64,000 bases of DNA from Gracilaria domingensis (GCA_022539475.1 VCMS01000084.1:62001-126000), one strand, 5' to 3'. Shown: positions 51,463 to 62,533, counted from the stretch's first letter. Numbers and translations are program-made. Notes: generated by a model from the letters alone, not told the origin.

Positions 51463-52795
51463 ACTCATGTCATCGGAGCCGGAGCAGGCAGTTAAAGTCG
51501 ACCAGCATTGATCCTTTATGACCTTCATGGACTACGACAATGGCATTTTAGAGATCTGTTTTTTCCCACCCACATACGTTCGGTTTTTTGGGGACATGAG
51601 GCATCTTCTACGTGCTTTTAGAGCGCGATTACATTGCAATTGAACTAATGTTTTTCAGCGGTTACTGGGACACTTTGCTACACCAAAAAGGAAAAGATCG
51701 CTTACAACTGTATCCAAATCATGCAATAAAGAAAATCTGATTTGCTCTGGGTCCTGTCTTGTTCTTGCTTTAGTTATTGTTTTGCAACCTGTTCATGGCT
51801 TCGCAGTGCGGACATTGCATGGCTGGGAGAGTTCAACACGGAGTCAGCTCAGTTCCGTAGATGGGAATGCGTAGGTAGAGTTTAGGTGCATTCACGGAGA
51901 AGAGCGCAAACTGCAACCCACAAAGGTAATCAATCCTCTACATTCGCATGAGCCAGGCATAATAAATTCCTGAAACTTCTAGTGCCCAGAGGCATGCTCG
52001 TGGAAGAACATCCCGAGGCCCTTGTACCTGTTCCTCTTGCATTTGCCTTCCATTCCCTTCCGCTTACCGCCCGCACGAGTGACTACGACAGGTACAGTCT
52101 TCCTGTCCCCAGTCTTGACCAACACAATCTTTACCTTTTTCCTGACATAGAATCTTTCTTTGCACTAGTCAGCATCGACAATTCTCAGCAATACTGCTTA
52201 TTTGCTGTTAGAATTGATGCGTTTGATAGATTCTCATTGTTCTGTTTGCCCAGCGTGGAATATGCAGATTGAATGGAATATGAATTCTGCAATGCATCCT
52301 TTCGAGCGACACAAATCAAAAGGACAGAGCACCCCCTGAGCACTGACTTCGAGTGTGCGTTTCTCTCCGTGTCGCTTTTGGGGATGGTTCCAGAAGCGTT
52401 ATTGTGAAGTGCAAAGATGAAGGTATGCTTTCTGTTACACATATATCTTTGTCCAGCAGTAATTTCCCTGAAGGATGCATCGCAGCTCGTAATCCGGTTG
52501 TACAAGGAGCTTTTGTCTGGAGAGCATATGCACACGCTATGCTAATACAAATACATGCACATCCTTGCTTCTCAACAAGGATCGTATTCTCGTACGCTGC
52601 GAACATCATAGTGACAAGTCACAGTAAAGATCCAGCAAGGAATATGACGTCTTGTCCCATGCATTTGTTCGAAAGTGCAAGAAAACCGTTTTTTTTTTAC
52701 ACGTGCGTTTCCAAGTTCAATCTTGGCTGTAATATCGGACAAGGAACCTTTCCAAAGCGACGATGACTTCCTCAATCCTTTGTTTCCCCCTTTAC
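51463..52795. other. Intergenic, two weak open frames
   Basis: Frames at 51982-52272 and 52353-52766 are open but lack domains. The first looks protein-like (ALVPVPLAFAFHSLP, then QYCLFAVRIDAF) and could be a remnant. Confidence 0.3.
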
Positions 52796-52802
52796 TATAT
52801 AT
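52796..52802 (+). promoter_or_regulatory. TATA box of the two-repeat cysteine-rich gene
   Basis: TATATAT, 79 bp upstream of the ATG at 52875, which is the first ATG after it. Confidence 0.6.
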
Positions 52803-52874
52803 GCGCACTGCACGCCACCTGTTCTTCTCAGTGGTCTTCTCTTCATCGTCTTGAGCAACCCAACTACCCGTTCT

Positions 52875-53681
52875 ATGCATCCAAAAGGAAACCAAGGAAC
52901 CATGACTAATCCAATTCTCTTCGTCCTGCTCTTTTTTGTCATCACCACTCATTTGTGCCAAGCTCATGATAACCGGTATGGTAATGGTCTCATCCCAGAT
53001 GAGCGTGGATACATTGATCATGACAACGCCCTTGTTCTCCCGTCCTCAGTGCGCAACCCATCAACTTTACCGCCGTCACCAGGCCCAGTTTGCGAGCGTC
53101 GTGTTACGCTCTATCCGCCGAATGTTTTCAATATGACCTCGCTGTCCGTGACATGCATGTGTGGATTAAGTGGCACGGGCGCGCGGTTCGCCCTACACGA
53201 CGCGAAGAAGTCGTGCGTGAATCAGTGCATGAGTGAAACGAACGGGAATCCGTGCGGAGACGGCTACGATGATCTCTCTAACTGCTGTACGAGGTGCAGC
53301 GGCGAGATGCGCCGTGTGCCCATATCCATCAACACCGAGCCTGACACTGCGTACACGTGGAGCGGGTGTATGCCGACTCCTCCACCAACGTGCGCCATTG
53401 AGGTCAGCAAATGGGACTCGAACCCCACGATGCCGCCCACTGCAGTGGTGCACATGAACTGCAATTGCGGGGGACCCGCACAGGGCAGGCTATTTGCCGT
53501 GCATCCGGGAATGGAATGCTGCATGAGCGGATGCATGACCTGGGCCAAAGGAGACACCTGCGAATTCGACACCATTTCAAACGAGAGCGAGAATACCTTC
53601 AGATCGTGCTGCAGCAAATGTTCCGGGTCCGTGAGCACTTTGCACCCTCCAAACCCCGACTACATGTACTGCTCAGCGTAG
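52875..53681 (+). CDS. Secreted protein with two cysteine-rich repeats (268 aa)
   Basis: A hydrophobic signal segment (ILFVLLFFVITTHLCQA) follows a short basic start; an internal Met nine codons later (52902) is an alternative initiator. After a spacer of about 50 residues come two tandem domains of about 80 residues. Both contain, in order, a leading Cys, a CxCG step, G..FA(L/V)H, C(V/M)..CM, a lone Cys and CC(T/S)(R/K)CSG. Matching order in both halves shows an internal duplication; conserved cysteines indicate disulfides and extracellular location. I do not recognise a named family. A good TATA box sits upstream. Confidence 0.8.
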   Translation: MHPKGNQGTMTNPILFVLLFFVITTHLCQAHDNRYGNGLIPDERGYIDHDNALVLPSSVRNPSTLPPSPGPVCERRVTLYPPNVFNMTSLSVTCMCGLSGTGARFALHDAKKSCVNQCMSETNGNPCGDGYDDLSNCCTRCSGEMRRVPISINTEPDTAYTWSGCMPTPPPTCAIEVSKWDSNPTMPPTAVVHMNCNCGGPAQGRLFAVHPGMECCMSGCMTWAKGDTCEFDTISNESENTFRSCCSKCSGSVSTLHPPNPDYMYCSA

Positions 53682-55475
53682 GGGCACGGTGGTAAGGAGT
53701 GAGGAAGACGGAAAATCACCGATGTGATGCTCGACTTGATCGTACACCAGAGCGATTATCCGTTAAGTCCTTCTCGAAGTTCGTCAGTTTCTTCTCTGAA
53801 TTGATATTAGAAACTCCACACCCTATTTTTCGATGCTCGATATCGATTTCTTCGTATGCGTATGTAATGGCAGATTTATAGCATGAAGTACATCATGTTC
53901 ATGATAAAATGGCTTTGTGCAGCTGCAAGAATGAATATCCAATCATCAATTAGCCAGAGCGCAGTTTCCCATGTGTATGAATTAGAAAAACTATTCCGAG
54001 CTATCGGTGCATTCGCAAGCACGGGTCGCGTATCGTTAAAATAACCCGTCTAGCTGCAGGCAAAAATAGGCCAGAACGTACGACCAATTCCTAACGTTCT
54101 CCTGGTGAAAGAGTTTTAACCCTTGTCGCTTACATGGAATCCATCTCTTCCAATTAGAAATTATATTTGCAAGCAATTCACGGGAGGGCCTTCAATGTTC
54201 TAACATATCTGTAAGAGATTGGAGATGAAAGGGGTTGGTAGAACATGTTTGCCATCTTGAACGACAGTTCAGAGCTGCAGTGAGACTGTTTGTAGTTCTG
54301 TAAGCTGCAGATGGCTGTCACGAGGAGTTAAAATAACACTTCCGCGGTACACGCTTGCGGGCCACATGCACTGGAGCGACCATAGATCTGTCGGAAACCA
54401 CCTTCGTGAGCTCTTCTATGAGTGTCAGGCCCTGGGTCCGAGTCCCAGCTCTGCTTTGCTCCCTCCTGTTCGCCACACTGTTGTTAGCTAATCTAGAACG
54501 TAGTTATTTCCACGAGAGTTGTTCTTATAGTATCCCAGAGTGATGGTCCGTCGGACCATGATAGTGCGGGAAAGATGCAAGTCCGTTGCCTCGACAGAAG
54601 TCATTATATTACAACATCTTTCTTGTGATGCAAAAGGTCTTCAGCAGGATGAGCAGGCGCGAAGGATATGAAGCATATGAATACATGGGATGCCTTCAGA
54701 ATACTAATCTGTTACTGATACTTTCGAGTTGGCTTTTACAAACGTGGTAAGCAAAAAAGTGCAGAAGGTGTGAGCGGTAACCTTTATCGCGCAGCACTGG
54801 CGAAAAGACAACCCGTTCCTTTCTTGAGACAAAGAAATCGCAAGTAAACATTTCTAAACGTCCCGGCGCTGCTTTTGGTCTATCCCCAAAGGAAGAATTT
54901 CTTGAAGAATTGAGTTCTATCTGCTGCTCAATTACATGTCTATAAATCAAAAAGAGCACTTTCTATGGAACTTTTCGTTTTCGAAGGCAAGCAGCAATCG
55001 TCTTGTTCTCGTAGTTCCTCGCGATCCTTTTTGGCCTCGTTGATGTTGTCTGCTGAAGTCGCCAACATAATGTGGAGTATACGAAACACATTTTGTATGA
55101 ATCGATCGGAGACCTGTACCTACCAATTTATTCTCGCGTCGCAACGCAAATTCAGGAGTCTGTTACCAAAAGCAAAGGCCTTAGCAGGCCTGGGCCGTAG
55201 CGCTTTGATGGGACAGAAAGCGTGGATGATTTCTCATCTCTAGACTGTCATAACATTCGCATATACCGCGAACCGTATTCGAACGGCTGCGTTCGAGTGA
55301 ACTGCGACGTCGACAAATTCTCACTTATGACGTCATCTGTATCGTATTCTGCATTGCTGCCCGATACAGCGCGCCACGCCTGTATCTCGCAAGCCCTAAA
55401 TGAGTGAGTTTCTGTAACTCTTTTATTTAAATTTCTTAAAAATAGAGATGCATGCATCTAACGTATTCCCTGCAT
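53682..55475. other. Intergenic, no supported gene
   Basis: An open stretch near 55200-55407 (containing CVRVNCDVDKFSL) reads like a protein fragment but has no ATG. A tRNA-like T-arm at about 54440 lacks the rest of a tRNA. Confidence 0.35.
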
Positions 55476-56771
55476 CTAAAATGCAACGATACCCTGAGGG
55501 TTTAGTTCAGGAACGTTCATCGGGTTTTGGATTTGAGTAAGACCGCCATCGGCTGACACTTCAAAGGCGCCAACAGAACCCCCAAACAGCTGATAGAGGA
55601 ACCTACCGTCTCTGGATCGCCACAGGTCGACAGGACTTGTTCCAGTCGCAGCAACTTCTTCCTCAAGAGAAGAAATGCCCCGCTTGAACGAGAACGCGGA
55701 AATACTGTTAGAGGGAGTATTGGACACCCAAAAGTTGCGCAAATCAGCAGAGAACTCAATCCAACACGAGTCGTCTTGACCGGAAGTGATTGATGATCCG
55801 ACGGGCACGTCAAGTTGCACAGGGAACAAACGCCCTTTGACATCAAGACGCCATGTAGAGACTGAAGCGGCTTGGTCAGCCGGGTCCATGCCATCGGCGC
55901 CGACCAAACTGCGAACCTCGGGCACAACCACGTATTGTACGCCTTCGGATTTCACGATTTCAAAACCAATTGCAGACGGAAGATTTCGACCTTCGGCATT
56001 GTTTAGTTCTGTCGATGTGGCTCCTGAAACGGGCTTGAAGCTGAGAAGGCCCCGCGAATTGACTCTGAACACCACAATTTCGTTCAAATCACCGGTTGCG
56101 AGAGCGTTCACACTAGAGAATACGTTAGAGACAACCAAGGAGCGACGATCAGGCGAAAACTTGATAGCAGATGGGCGGAATGTCAGTACTCGACGACCTC
56201 CGGGAATCGGGATGAGCTTTCCTGATGGGGTCAAATAAAATCCTGTAAGGGCTCCTTCCTGAGCGGGAATGGCATCGAATGTGCCGTCTGCGTCTGGGCT
56301 GGCAACATAGACGAGATTTCCGGAGACAGCAATGGAATTCGGGCCCAATCCGGGAACAGGTTGCACATGAACAAGACGGAGCGAGAAGTCCGGCTGTACC
56401 CTGAACACTGAAACTGAGCTGCTACCAGCATTGACGGCCATTACGAATCTGTAGTCAGAAGTGATGACCACTGAGAACGATGAAAAAAGAGGATCAGAAC
56501 CCATACCAAAGTTGAGAACGGCGCCTTTTCCTCCCGTCTTCAGCGCCGGATCTAGTAATTGAAGGGTCCCGTCCCTTCGACGAGCATAGACGACCAGAGT
56601 ATTCTCGTCAACATTATTGGACATGGCATACACACCTCCCACGAATTCACTCGATGCCGGTGGTTTGTATATACCGACTGGCTTGGCGACAATGGTTGAT
56701 CTCTGCGCAGCGACACACGAGAGCAAGCCAGTCGTGAGCAACGCAGTGATGAAGGTACGGAGATGAACCAT
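55476..56771 (-). CDS. Secreted lactonase/YVTN-like beta-propeller protein (431 aa)
   Basis: The signal peptide (1-22, core FITALLTTGLLSCVAA) is followed by a long repetitive beta structure. Recurring steps include GGVYAMSNN, LVVYARRRDGTL, VMAVNAGSSSVSVFRV, SIAVSGNLVYVASPDADG, IKFSPDRRSLVVSN and FWVSNTPSNSISAF. These are typical blades of the 6-phosphogluconolactonase-like/YVTN seven-bladed propellers. No certain catalytic residues can be named. It is exported, so a cytosolic pentose-phosphate role is unlikely and a wall or extracellular enzyme or binding role is more likely (inference). It has a single exon and a TATA box 113 bp upstream of the ATG. Confidence 0.8.
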   Translation of the reverse strand: MVHLRTFITALLTTGLLSCVAAQRSTIVAKPVGIYKPPASSEFVGGVYAMSNNVDENTLVVYARRRDGTLQLLDPALKTGGKGAVLNFGMGSDPLFSSFSVVITSDYRFVMAVNAGSSSVSVFRVQPDFSLRLVHVQPVPGLGPNSIAVSGNLVYVASPDADGTFDAIPAQEGALTGFYLTPSGKLIPIPGGRRVLTFRPSAIKFSPDRRSLVVSNVFSSVNALATGDLNEIVVFRVNSRGLLSFKPVSGATSTELNNAEGRNLPSAIGFEIVKSEGVQYVVVPEVRSLVGADGMDPADQAASVSTWRLDVKGRLFPVQLDVPVGSSITSGQDDSCWIEFSADLRNFWVSNTPSNSISAFSFKRGISSLEEEVAATGTSPVDLWRSRDGRFLYQLFGGSVGAFEVSADGGLTQIQNPMNVPELNPQGIVAF

Positions 56772-56876
56772 ATTGGAATAATTTGTCTTTGTTTAGTCAA
56801 ATGGATGAATGGTGGGACGTTTCGGATTGATGGATGGTGAGATATTCCGGATTGAAGAAAGCTGTGCGGCGCAGAG

Positions 56877-56884
56877 CTTTTATA
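56877..56884 (-). promoter_or_regulatory. TATA box of the beta-propeller gene
   Basis: Minus-strand TATAAAAG, 113 bp upstream of the ATG at 56771. Confidence 0.7.
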
Positions 56885-58670
56885 GAGATGCTGGAGGCAG
56901 ATTGGGAGCGGATGTGTTGATGTTGAATGGTGCTGAGTGCTGGAGTTTCGACGAAAGCAGGTCCTTTACGCATTGACAAATATGTTCTGAGACGACGAGG
57001 TTGCCATAACTTGATGAATTTGGACACGTAGAGGTAGTGTAGTACACTTCCTACAAAAGCTCGTGGCATGCTCATACTTCCTTTTTGTCCTTCATGCGTG
57101 AGACAATTGCTAAGTATCGTGTAATTCAATTTGTCCTCAATCACTTTCTCTTCAATGTGTTTTGAGAAATTTAAAATTTGCTTGCTTTTGCAGCTCTAGG
57201 AGATCCGTAGAAACAAAGAGCTCAGCCCTCGTGTGGCACGTTACATTTTCGTGAAAATCCGTTATGAAATCAGGAAGCTCTTACGTGGAATAAAGCTAAC
57301 GTGCCGTGTGACGCTGTAAAGGTTACTTGGATAAAACCTTGATTTACCGTGATAGATCAGTTCGTCAAATGCAGGAACCGTCATGGCATCTTCGACGATC
57401 GTATAAGACGTAGTTTCGGTCGCGGATGTACATCATCGTCGCCCTAATTCGTCGAATGACATCTTCTCGTCTGCTGTGCAGTACACAACATCAGAAAAAG
57501 ACCACCAAACCAAATTAATGCTGTCGCGTTAATACCACAGTATGGCTTCAAAGACGGGTGTCACTTCGCAGAACTCCAAAACTTTGTGGGATCATTGGAT
57601 TCTTAATGACATCTCACCCTGTCATGTTCTCGCAACATCGTATGGGAAACAGCACAAGCAAGGGCGCTTCGAATTGCAGCACTCTAGAAAGGACATACTC
57701 TGAAAGTGCAGACCATAACGTCTAGAAGCTGTGTTCGAAAGTCACGCTGTCCCTCATTTAATATGGGGCATATTGTTAGAGAAAAAGGAATTACCAGTTC
57801 TAATTGTTTTACCACAATGCCTTGGTGTACGAAAGTTTCTTTTGCATGGATTTTCAAGTTCAAACCAAGCATTGGAAATAAATGATTTTCAGAAGCAAGC
57901 TTTAGATCTTTCAGTTTGAAGACGTTGAAAGAGTGTCAAGTATTTGTCTAACTCGGTGAGTTTGAACAAAACTTCTGTCATCTTCTTTGACTGTCCAGGG
58001 AGCTGCTTGTCATGCTGCCCGATTTCATTGGGCCTTGGGAACAAGTGTCCCAATCGTCGCATACTTCGAACTTACAGTGCTTTCTGAGGGAATAAGAAAC
58101 CCGGTGGACACGTTCCTCGATAGTGGGAACGTGTCCACTATTGACGAGTATTTGAAACAAAATGTCAACATGTCATGTTGCTGGAAACGCTGACAATTCT
58201 CCTGAATTGATTTCGAAACCCGAATTGATTTCAGTGTACACCCTGTCTAGCTAGTGAGGATGAAGAAAGAGTGCTATCGTAGCACTATAACCTGGGGAGA
58301 GAGGCCAAAAGGCATCATGGCGTAATACTAATCCATCGCGGCTCCAAATTTAATGGGCAGTTGTAGTGGCCCACAGCATTTCATTGCGCCTGCTTTTCGC
58401 CTCTCGAAAGCATACTTTTATTCTCTTTATTTAAAAAAAAGTTAATAAAACTCGACAACCGATTCGGGTGACCAACGCGCACACCTGCGAAAAGTGTAAT
58501 AGGTGGGATAGACAGACAGTTAACATGTCAATCAATAAGAAGTTTAATTTTTGGTAATATTTGCGCGACGCGTGGGATACGTCATTGCGCCGACGTGTTG
58601 GCGGGAACAGCAGTCGGGCGATGGACAACACTGTCGGGTACCGACGGCAACGGACAAGAGCAACTCGTTG
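56885..58670. other. Intergenic, one hairpin
   Basis: No supported gene. A perfect inverted repeat (13-bp arms, GTGGACACGTTCC, 9-base loop) lies at 58104-58138. Confidence 0.45.
58104..58138. repeat. Perfect inverted repeat (13-bp arms, 9-base loop)
   Basis: Arms 58104-58116 and 58126-58138. Isolated in intergenic sequence; role unknown. Confidence 0.7.
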
Positions 58671-59345
58671 TTAATGCCATCGATCATCGAAATGCGTGGG
58701 AGAAGACATGCTCCTACGTCTCTTTCTCTGCCTTCTGATCACATGTTTCAGCGTCGCCCACTTCAGGGCTGCCGTCGGGGTCAACACCCTGTAAGGCAGA
58801 GCACTGGGTGGGGGCCCTTCCGAGCGCGGCACCCCTCCGTTTGACACCGTCGACATGGGTATCTCGTTGTAGAGTTCCCGCGAGTGCCGCCGACAACGCA
58901 GGTTGTCCAGAGTTGAACCACACTCAAGATCCTTATTGGACACTCTCTTCAGTGCCAGCAGCCATGCATCTCGGTCTTCTCGCCGCGAGAAAAACATGCG
59001 AGTGTAGCTGTTCTCCTTGCTTCTCAGCACAATGCTCGCGTCGCGGAGCTCGATGAACTGCGTGTCGTGTGGGGAGAACACGAGTACATCGCTCGGCGGT
59101 ATTTGACGCGCAAGGGCTGACAACTCCGACTGCGACTCGTACTGCAGGTCGTTCTCGCTGGCCATGTCGGGCGAATGTTTGACCAGCTGTGCGGCGGGGT
59201 ACAACAGCATCACGTTGTCGCACAACTCCATGTAGTGCTGCGGCGCAAACTTGAGATGGTTGCGGTAATGAAGGAACGAGAGCGAGAACCGCAAGTCCAC
59301 GAACCCGGCGAAGTGAATGGATTCATCGAAAGGCTGTTGAGCCAT
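58671..59345 (-). CDS. PH-domain protein (224 aa)
   Basis: Residues about 12-140 have the PH-domain plan. The first strands are GFVDLRFSLSF, HLKFAPQHYMELCDNVMLLYP. Later strands VLVFSPHDTQFIELRDASIVLRS follow, then MFFSRREDRDAWLLALKRV, the C-terminal helix with its conserved Trp. The start GFV.LR.SL mirrors GWVKVRHSL of the neighbouring PH-pseudokinase, so the two domains look paralogous. The C-terminal 80 residues are basic and likely disordered (IRRQRKRRRS). A phosphoinositide or protein binder at membranes is the family expectation. ATG 59345 is chosen 101 bp downstream of a TATA box. Divergent from the gene at 60611. Confidence 0.65.
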   Translation of the reverse strand: MAQQPFDESIHFAGFVDLRFSLSFLHYRNHLKFAPQHYMELCDNVMLLYPAAQLVKHSPDMASENDLQYESQSELSALARQIPPSDVLVFSPHDTQFIELRDASIVLRSKENSYTRMFFSRREDRDAWLLALKRVSNKDLECGSTLDNLRCRRHSRELYNEIPMSTVSNGGVPRSEGPPPSALPYRVLTPTAALKWATLKHVIRRQRKRRRSMSSPTHFDDRWH

Positions 59346-59439
59346 GTTTGTTTGCGATTGAAGAGCCGGAATGAACACGAACGGATGATGAGATGGTGGA
59401 GCGGTAGAGAAGAGGCGATGGATCTGGAAGGACGCTGGC

Positions 59440-59446
59440 TTTTATA
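59440..59446 (-). promoter_or_regulatory. TATA box of the PH-domain gene
   Basis: Minus-strand TATAAAA, 101 bp upstream of the ATG at 59345. Confidence 0.65.
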
Positions 59447-60610
59447 CTGCCGAGAGGGGACAGGCAGGGGCCGTCAAATGCTGTCGACCACTACATTGCG
59501 CTGTTAGTTTTGAAGCTGCAAAGAATGCAGACCGCAACTTCATGCCTCTCCTGAGGAGTTGACGTGATTCAAACGCTCTCCTCTCCGCACAATGAGAGCA
59601 ATGTGCATTCGTTGCAACACGGCGAAGAAGAATGTCTGCACACGCAATTCGAAGCAATTGTCATGTGCGAGACTGACATCTCCCACATGGAGACGTGTCC
59701 ACGCTTCTTGCGTTGCAAACCCTACCTTCGTAGCTGAGCAAACTGTCCAAAACGGCGATATTTGAGGCACTTCTCCGTGCGTGTCAGTCAAATTCGTGCA
59801 GTTTCAGAAGCAAATTCTGCTCGCGTTTGTGAAGGTGCTTTACACTGCATTTGTTGATTCAGTACTTGGTACCTTCAGCGCACCTTCACGAAGGTGAGAG
59901 CTGAAGCTTCTGTAGGTGTTCAATTTGGACTGGCGCAACTGCAAGAGCACTTGCATCCCAATGTGGTGCTCCACGAAACCGCGACGAAGTATTGAGGTTG
60001 ACCCAACCCGAATGCTCAAAATTGTCACTCTCTGGGCGCGTGCGCGTAGCTACGGGCGAGCTCATAATTCACTCCTCGCGCAATGATCTCCAATCAGCCA
60101 ACATGCATACAGCAAGCGGTACGACGATAATACGACGATACATGCATTGCTGCCCCTTCATCTGATTGGACAATCTCGTCAAACGGCGCCGAGATATGTC
60201 ACACGCGTCCAGCTTCATCTCTGAAAAACAATTCGAGTCGAGCATCCATGCTTCTCCTTCCCGTCGACGTTTCCTCTTCCTCTTGAGTCATGATCAGGCA
60301 CAGTCTTGTCCCTGCTCCCTGTCAATTCCCTTGAATCATCGCGAACCACATCGCACCATGAATCAAATTCAAGAGGTAAGTTATTGGCTACGTCATGAGT
60401 CATGAAAGTATCCTTCCCACTCGGCAGCCAAAATTCTCGGTGTCTGTGCAATCGTTCACCACGCTCCCGCTTCAGTTCTTAAGCTCCAAACCCAACGCCT
60501 CACCCTGCCTCTTTTCTCTCCTTCTAACTGCTCTCTTCATATTCAAAACTCCCCGCTACCGACTATTACGGTTTTCTTTATCTTCGTCACGTTGTTCTTC
60601 TGCCCGCACA
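59447..60610. promoter_or_regulatory. Divergent upstream region of the PH gene pair
   Basis: About 1.2 kb between divergent starts, without a supported gene. A short inverted repeat (GTGAAGGTGC/GCACCTTCAC) spans about 59829-59890. No clear TATA box for the right-hand gene. Confidence 0.4.
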
Positions 60611-61999
60611 ATGGTCTACTTATCCGTAGTTGAAAGGAACACGCAGATGTACGACAGCGCAGGATGGGTCAAAGTACGCCACTCTCTGTTTTCGCGTGCC
60701 AAGGTTTGGTACATGAGACTTCATGGTTCCTCGCTCACCCTCCATGAATCGATTGACAAACCACTTGCATGGGAGTATTCAGTCATCGATTGCAAGGTCA
60801 ACAGTGCTCTTCTCCCGAGGTCATTTTCCGTCCAACTTTTGGAGGGAGAAAAGCTTCGTGTTTCTTGCGACTACAAAGAGGAAGCCACCATGTGGAAGCG
60901 AGCGTTGACCAAAGCCTCCAAACTCATCTTCGAGCATGCGGTTCAACTCTTGGAACCCTTTCACACCGCCGATAATTGCCATTTGTTCAAGGCTCGCGAC
61001 AAGTCCGATGAGACTCAGGTGTTGGTGCAGCGCATCGCCAAAGGCGCAAACGAAGCCATGACCTTGGCGAATACCCACGCGCATACCCGACATCTGTATT
61101 CCGTTCTCACTTTGCGTCACCGAAACCTGATGGGAGCGACCAAGGTGTTCAACGACATCGGGTACAGCTACGTTGTGAGCAAATGGCAAAGCCGCAGGAC
61201 GCTCGCCGATGTCATCTCCGAGCGTGGTGGTACTCTTCCGGAAGGTATGGCAAGGATATTCACCATACAGCTCGTACAGGCTCTCCAGTTCATGCACTCC
61301 AAAGGGGTCGTTCACCGAAACGTTACGCTAGAAAACGTGTGGTACGACGGCTCTGACCCATTCGACGAGAGGGTTGTGTTGTCGAATTTCGAGCATGTGG
61401 CGTTCGTCGATGATGAAGAGGACCGGAGTATGCAAGGTAGAGTGGGAGACGAACTGCACCAAGCTCCGGAGATGTTGGAGGGCGGACTGTACAGTGCGGC
61501 GGTGGACTTGTTTTCGTTGGGGGTTTGCGTATATCGCATGCTGAGTGGGTCGTACCCATTCGAAGGCAGACAGCATGGTAGTTCGAGTGATGATGAACTA
61601 GAACGAGAAGTGATGTTTGAAGCAGAAGTATGGAGCCGGATTTCAATGGAAGCCAAAGCGTTCGTGCAATTTCTTCTGGATCCGTGTGGGATTACGAGAT
61701 TGACAGCGAAAGAAGCAGAAGATGACGACTGGTTTCGAATTGATTTGCCGAAGTTCGTGGATGATTGCGTGGAACATACAAGGGTGAAGACTGTTGAGAT
61801 GCTGGAGGGGAGGCGAGACGGAGACAAACCGGATGAAGAGTTATTGCAGCGCCTACCAGAGTGCAAGAGTAGCTTGTGCCACGTAAAAAGTATCAAAGCT
61901 TTTGTGGAACATGATGAAGAAATTTCGATATTTGCTATGCGACGGTTGTTGAGCCCAATCTCGGACGAGAATCTGCTTGCTGCAAGAGTGGATCCATAA
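60611..61999 (+). CDS. PH-domain pseudokinase (462 aa)
   Basis: Residues 15-105 form a PH domain (GWVKVRHSLFSRAKVWYMRL; LRVSCDYKEEATMWKRAL with its C-terminal Trp). Residues 115-400 have the protein-kinase fold: ALQFMHSKGVVHRN (catalytic-loop region), QAPEML (APE) at 285-287 and VDLFSLGVCVYRML (the DxWSxG helix). All three catalytic residues are altered. The VAIK lysine position reads Gln140, HRD is HRN (Asn237), DFG is NFE (259-261), and there is no Gly-rich loop. The product should therefore be a scaffold or allosteric regulator, not an active kinase. The PH-kinase order recalls AKT-type AGC kinases, but similarity is general only. ATG 60611 is chosen because the frame upstream is not PH-like. 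Confidence 0.8.
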   Translation: MVYLSVVERNTQMYDSAGWVKVRHSLFSRAKVWYMRLHGSSLTLHESIDKPLAWEYSVIDCKVNSALLPRSFSVQLLEGEKLRVSCDYKEEATMWKRALTKASKLIFEHAVQLLEPFHTADNCHLFKARDKSDETQVLVQRIAKGANEAMTLANTHAHTRHLYSVLTLRHRNLMGATKVFNDIGYSYVVSKWQSRRTLADVISERGGTLPEGMARIFTIQLVQALQFMHSKGVVHRNVTLENVWYDGSDPFDERVVLSNFEHVAFVDDEEDRSMQGRVGDELHQAPEMLEGGLYSAAVDLFSLGVCVYRMLSGSYPFEGRQHGSSSDDELEREVMFEAEVWSRISMEAKAFVQFLLDPCGITRLTAKEAEDDDWFRIDLPKFVDDCVEHTRVKTVEMLEGRRDGDKPDEELLQRLPECKSSLCHVKSIKAFVEHDEEISIFAMRRLLSPISDENLLAARVDP

Positions 62000-62106
62000 C
62001 GTTTCGTGTTTGTGCCAGTGCGTGTCACTGTGGATAGCTGCGTCAAGTGGTCGGCGAGACGTGCTTTTCGGCAACCAGCCCACACCGGTTACAGGGAGCA
62101 AGCAAC
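62000..62106. other. Short intergenic stretch
   Basis: Nothing recognised. Confidence 0.3.
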
Positions 62107-62533
62107 ATGGCGACGCCGTCAGGCGTAGCATTGTCACCCGAACTCGTTCTGGAGGTAGTACTTGCGGCGACGGCGTCCTCGTAATGCGTACGGAAATTAT
62201 CGAAATGGTACGCTAGCGGAGGTGCTGGGCTGCCAAGTGTGCAGGCAACGACAGATATGCACGGGGAGCCGGTTTATCATGCAGAAGGTAGCGACAGAGA
62301 CGGGAGTTGGAAGACTGACGATGCTGAGCTGAGGGGATGATATGCGAGAACTGTGGACAGCGGGGGCTGATGCAGGGATCACGGAGTTGGACGTTGGATT
62401 GGTGTGGATGAATGGGTTAGCAGAGGATCAACAAGTGATAATGGCCGCGGTGCTTTGTTTGGCGGCTGTGAGGTCGTCTTGTCGGTGGCGAGCGATAGGA
62501 GGTGACCCCCGAGATCATTGCAGGCGCTCCTGA
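62107..62533 (+). pseudogene. Possible F-box-like gene remnant
   Basis: ATG 62107 opens a 25-codon frame with an F-box-like start (LSPELVLEVVLA) that then stops. Protein-like pieces follow in another frame (TLAEVLGCQVCRQRQICTG, IMQKVATETGVGRLTML) and then the frame 62342-62533. F-box identity rests on a few residues only. Confidence 0.25.

Noticed and set aside
54420-54470. tRNA-like T-arm (CTGGG TCCGAGT CCCAG)
   Set aside because: No matching acceptor, D-arm or anticodon arm upstream at the right distance.
61312-62085. 257-codon minus-strand frame opposite the pseudokinase
   Set aside because: Shadow of the plus-strand gene; Ser/Asn-rich with no domain.
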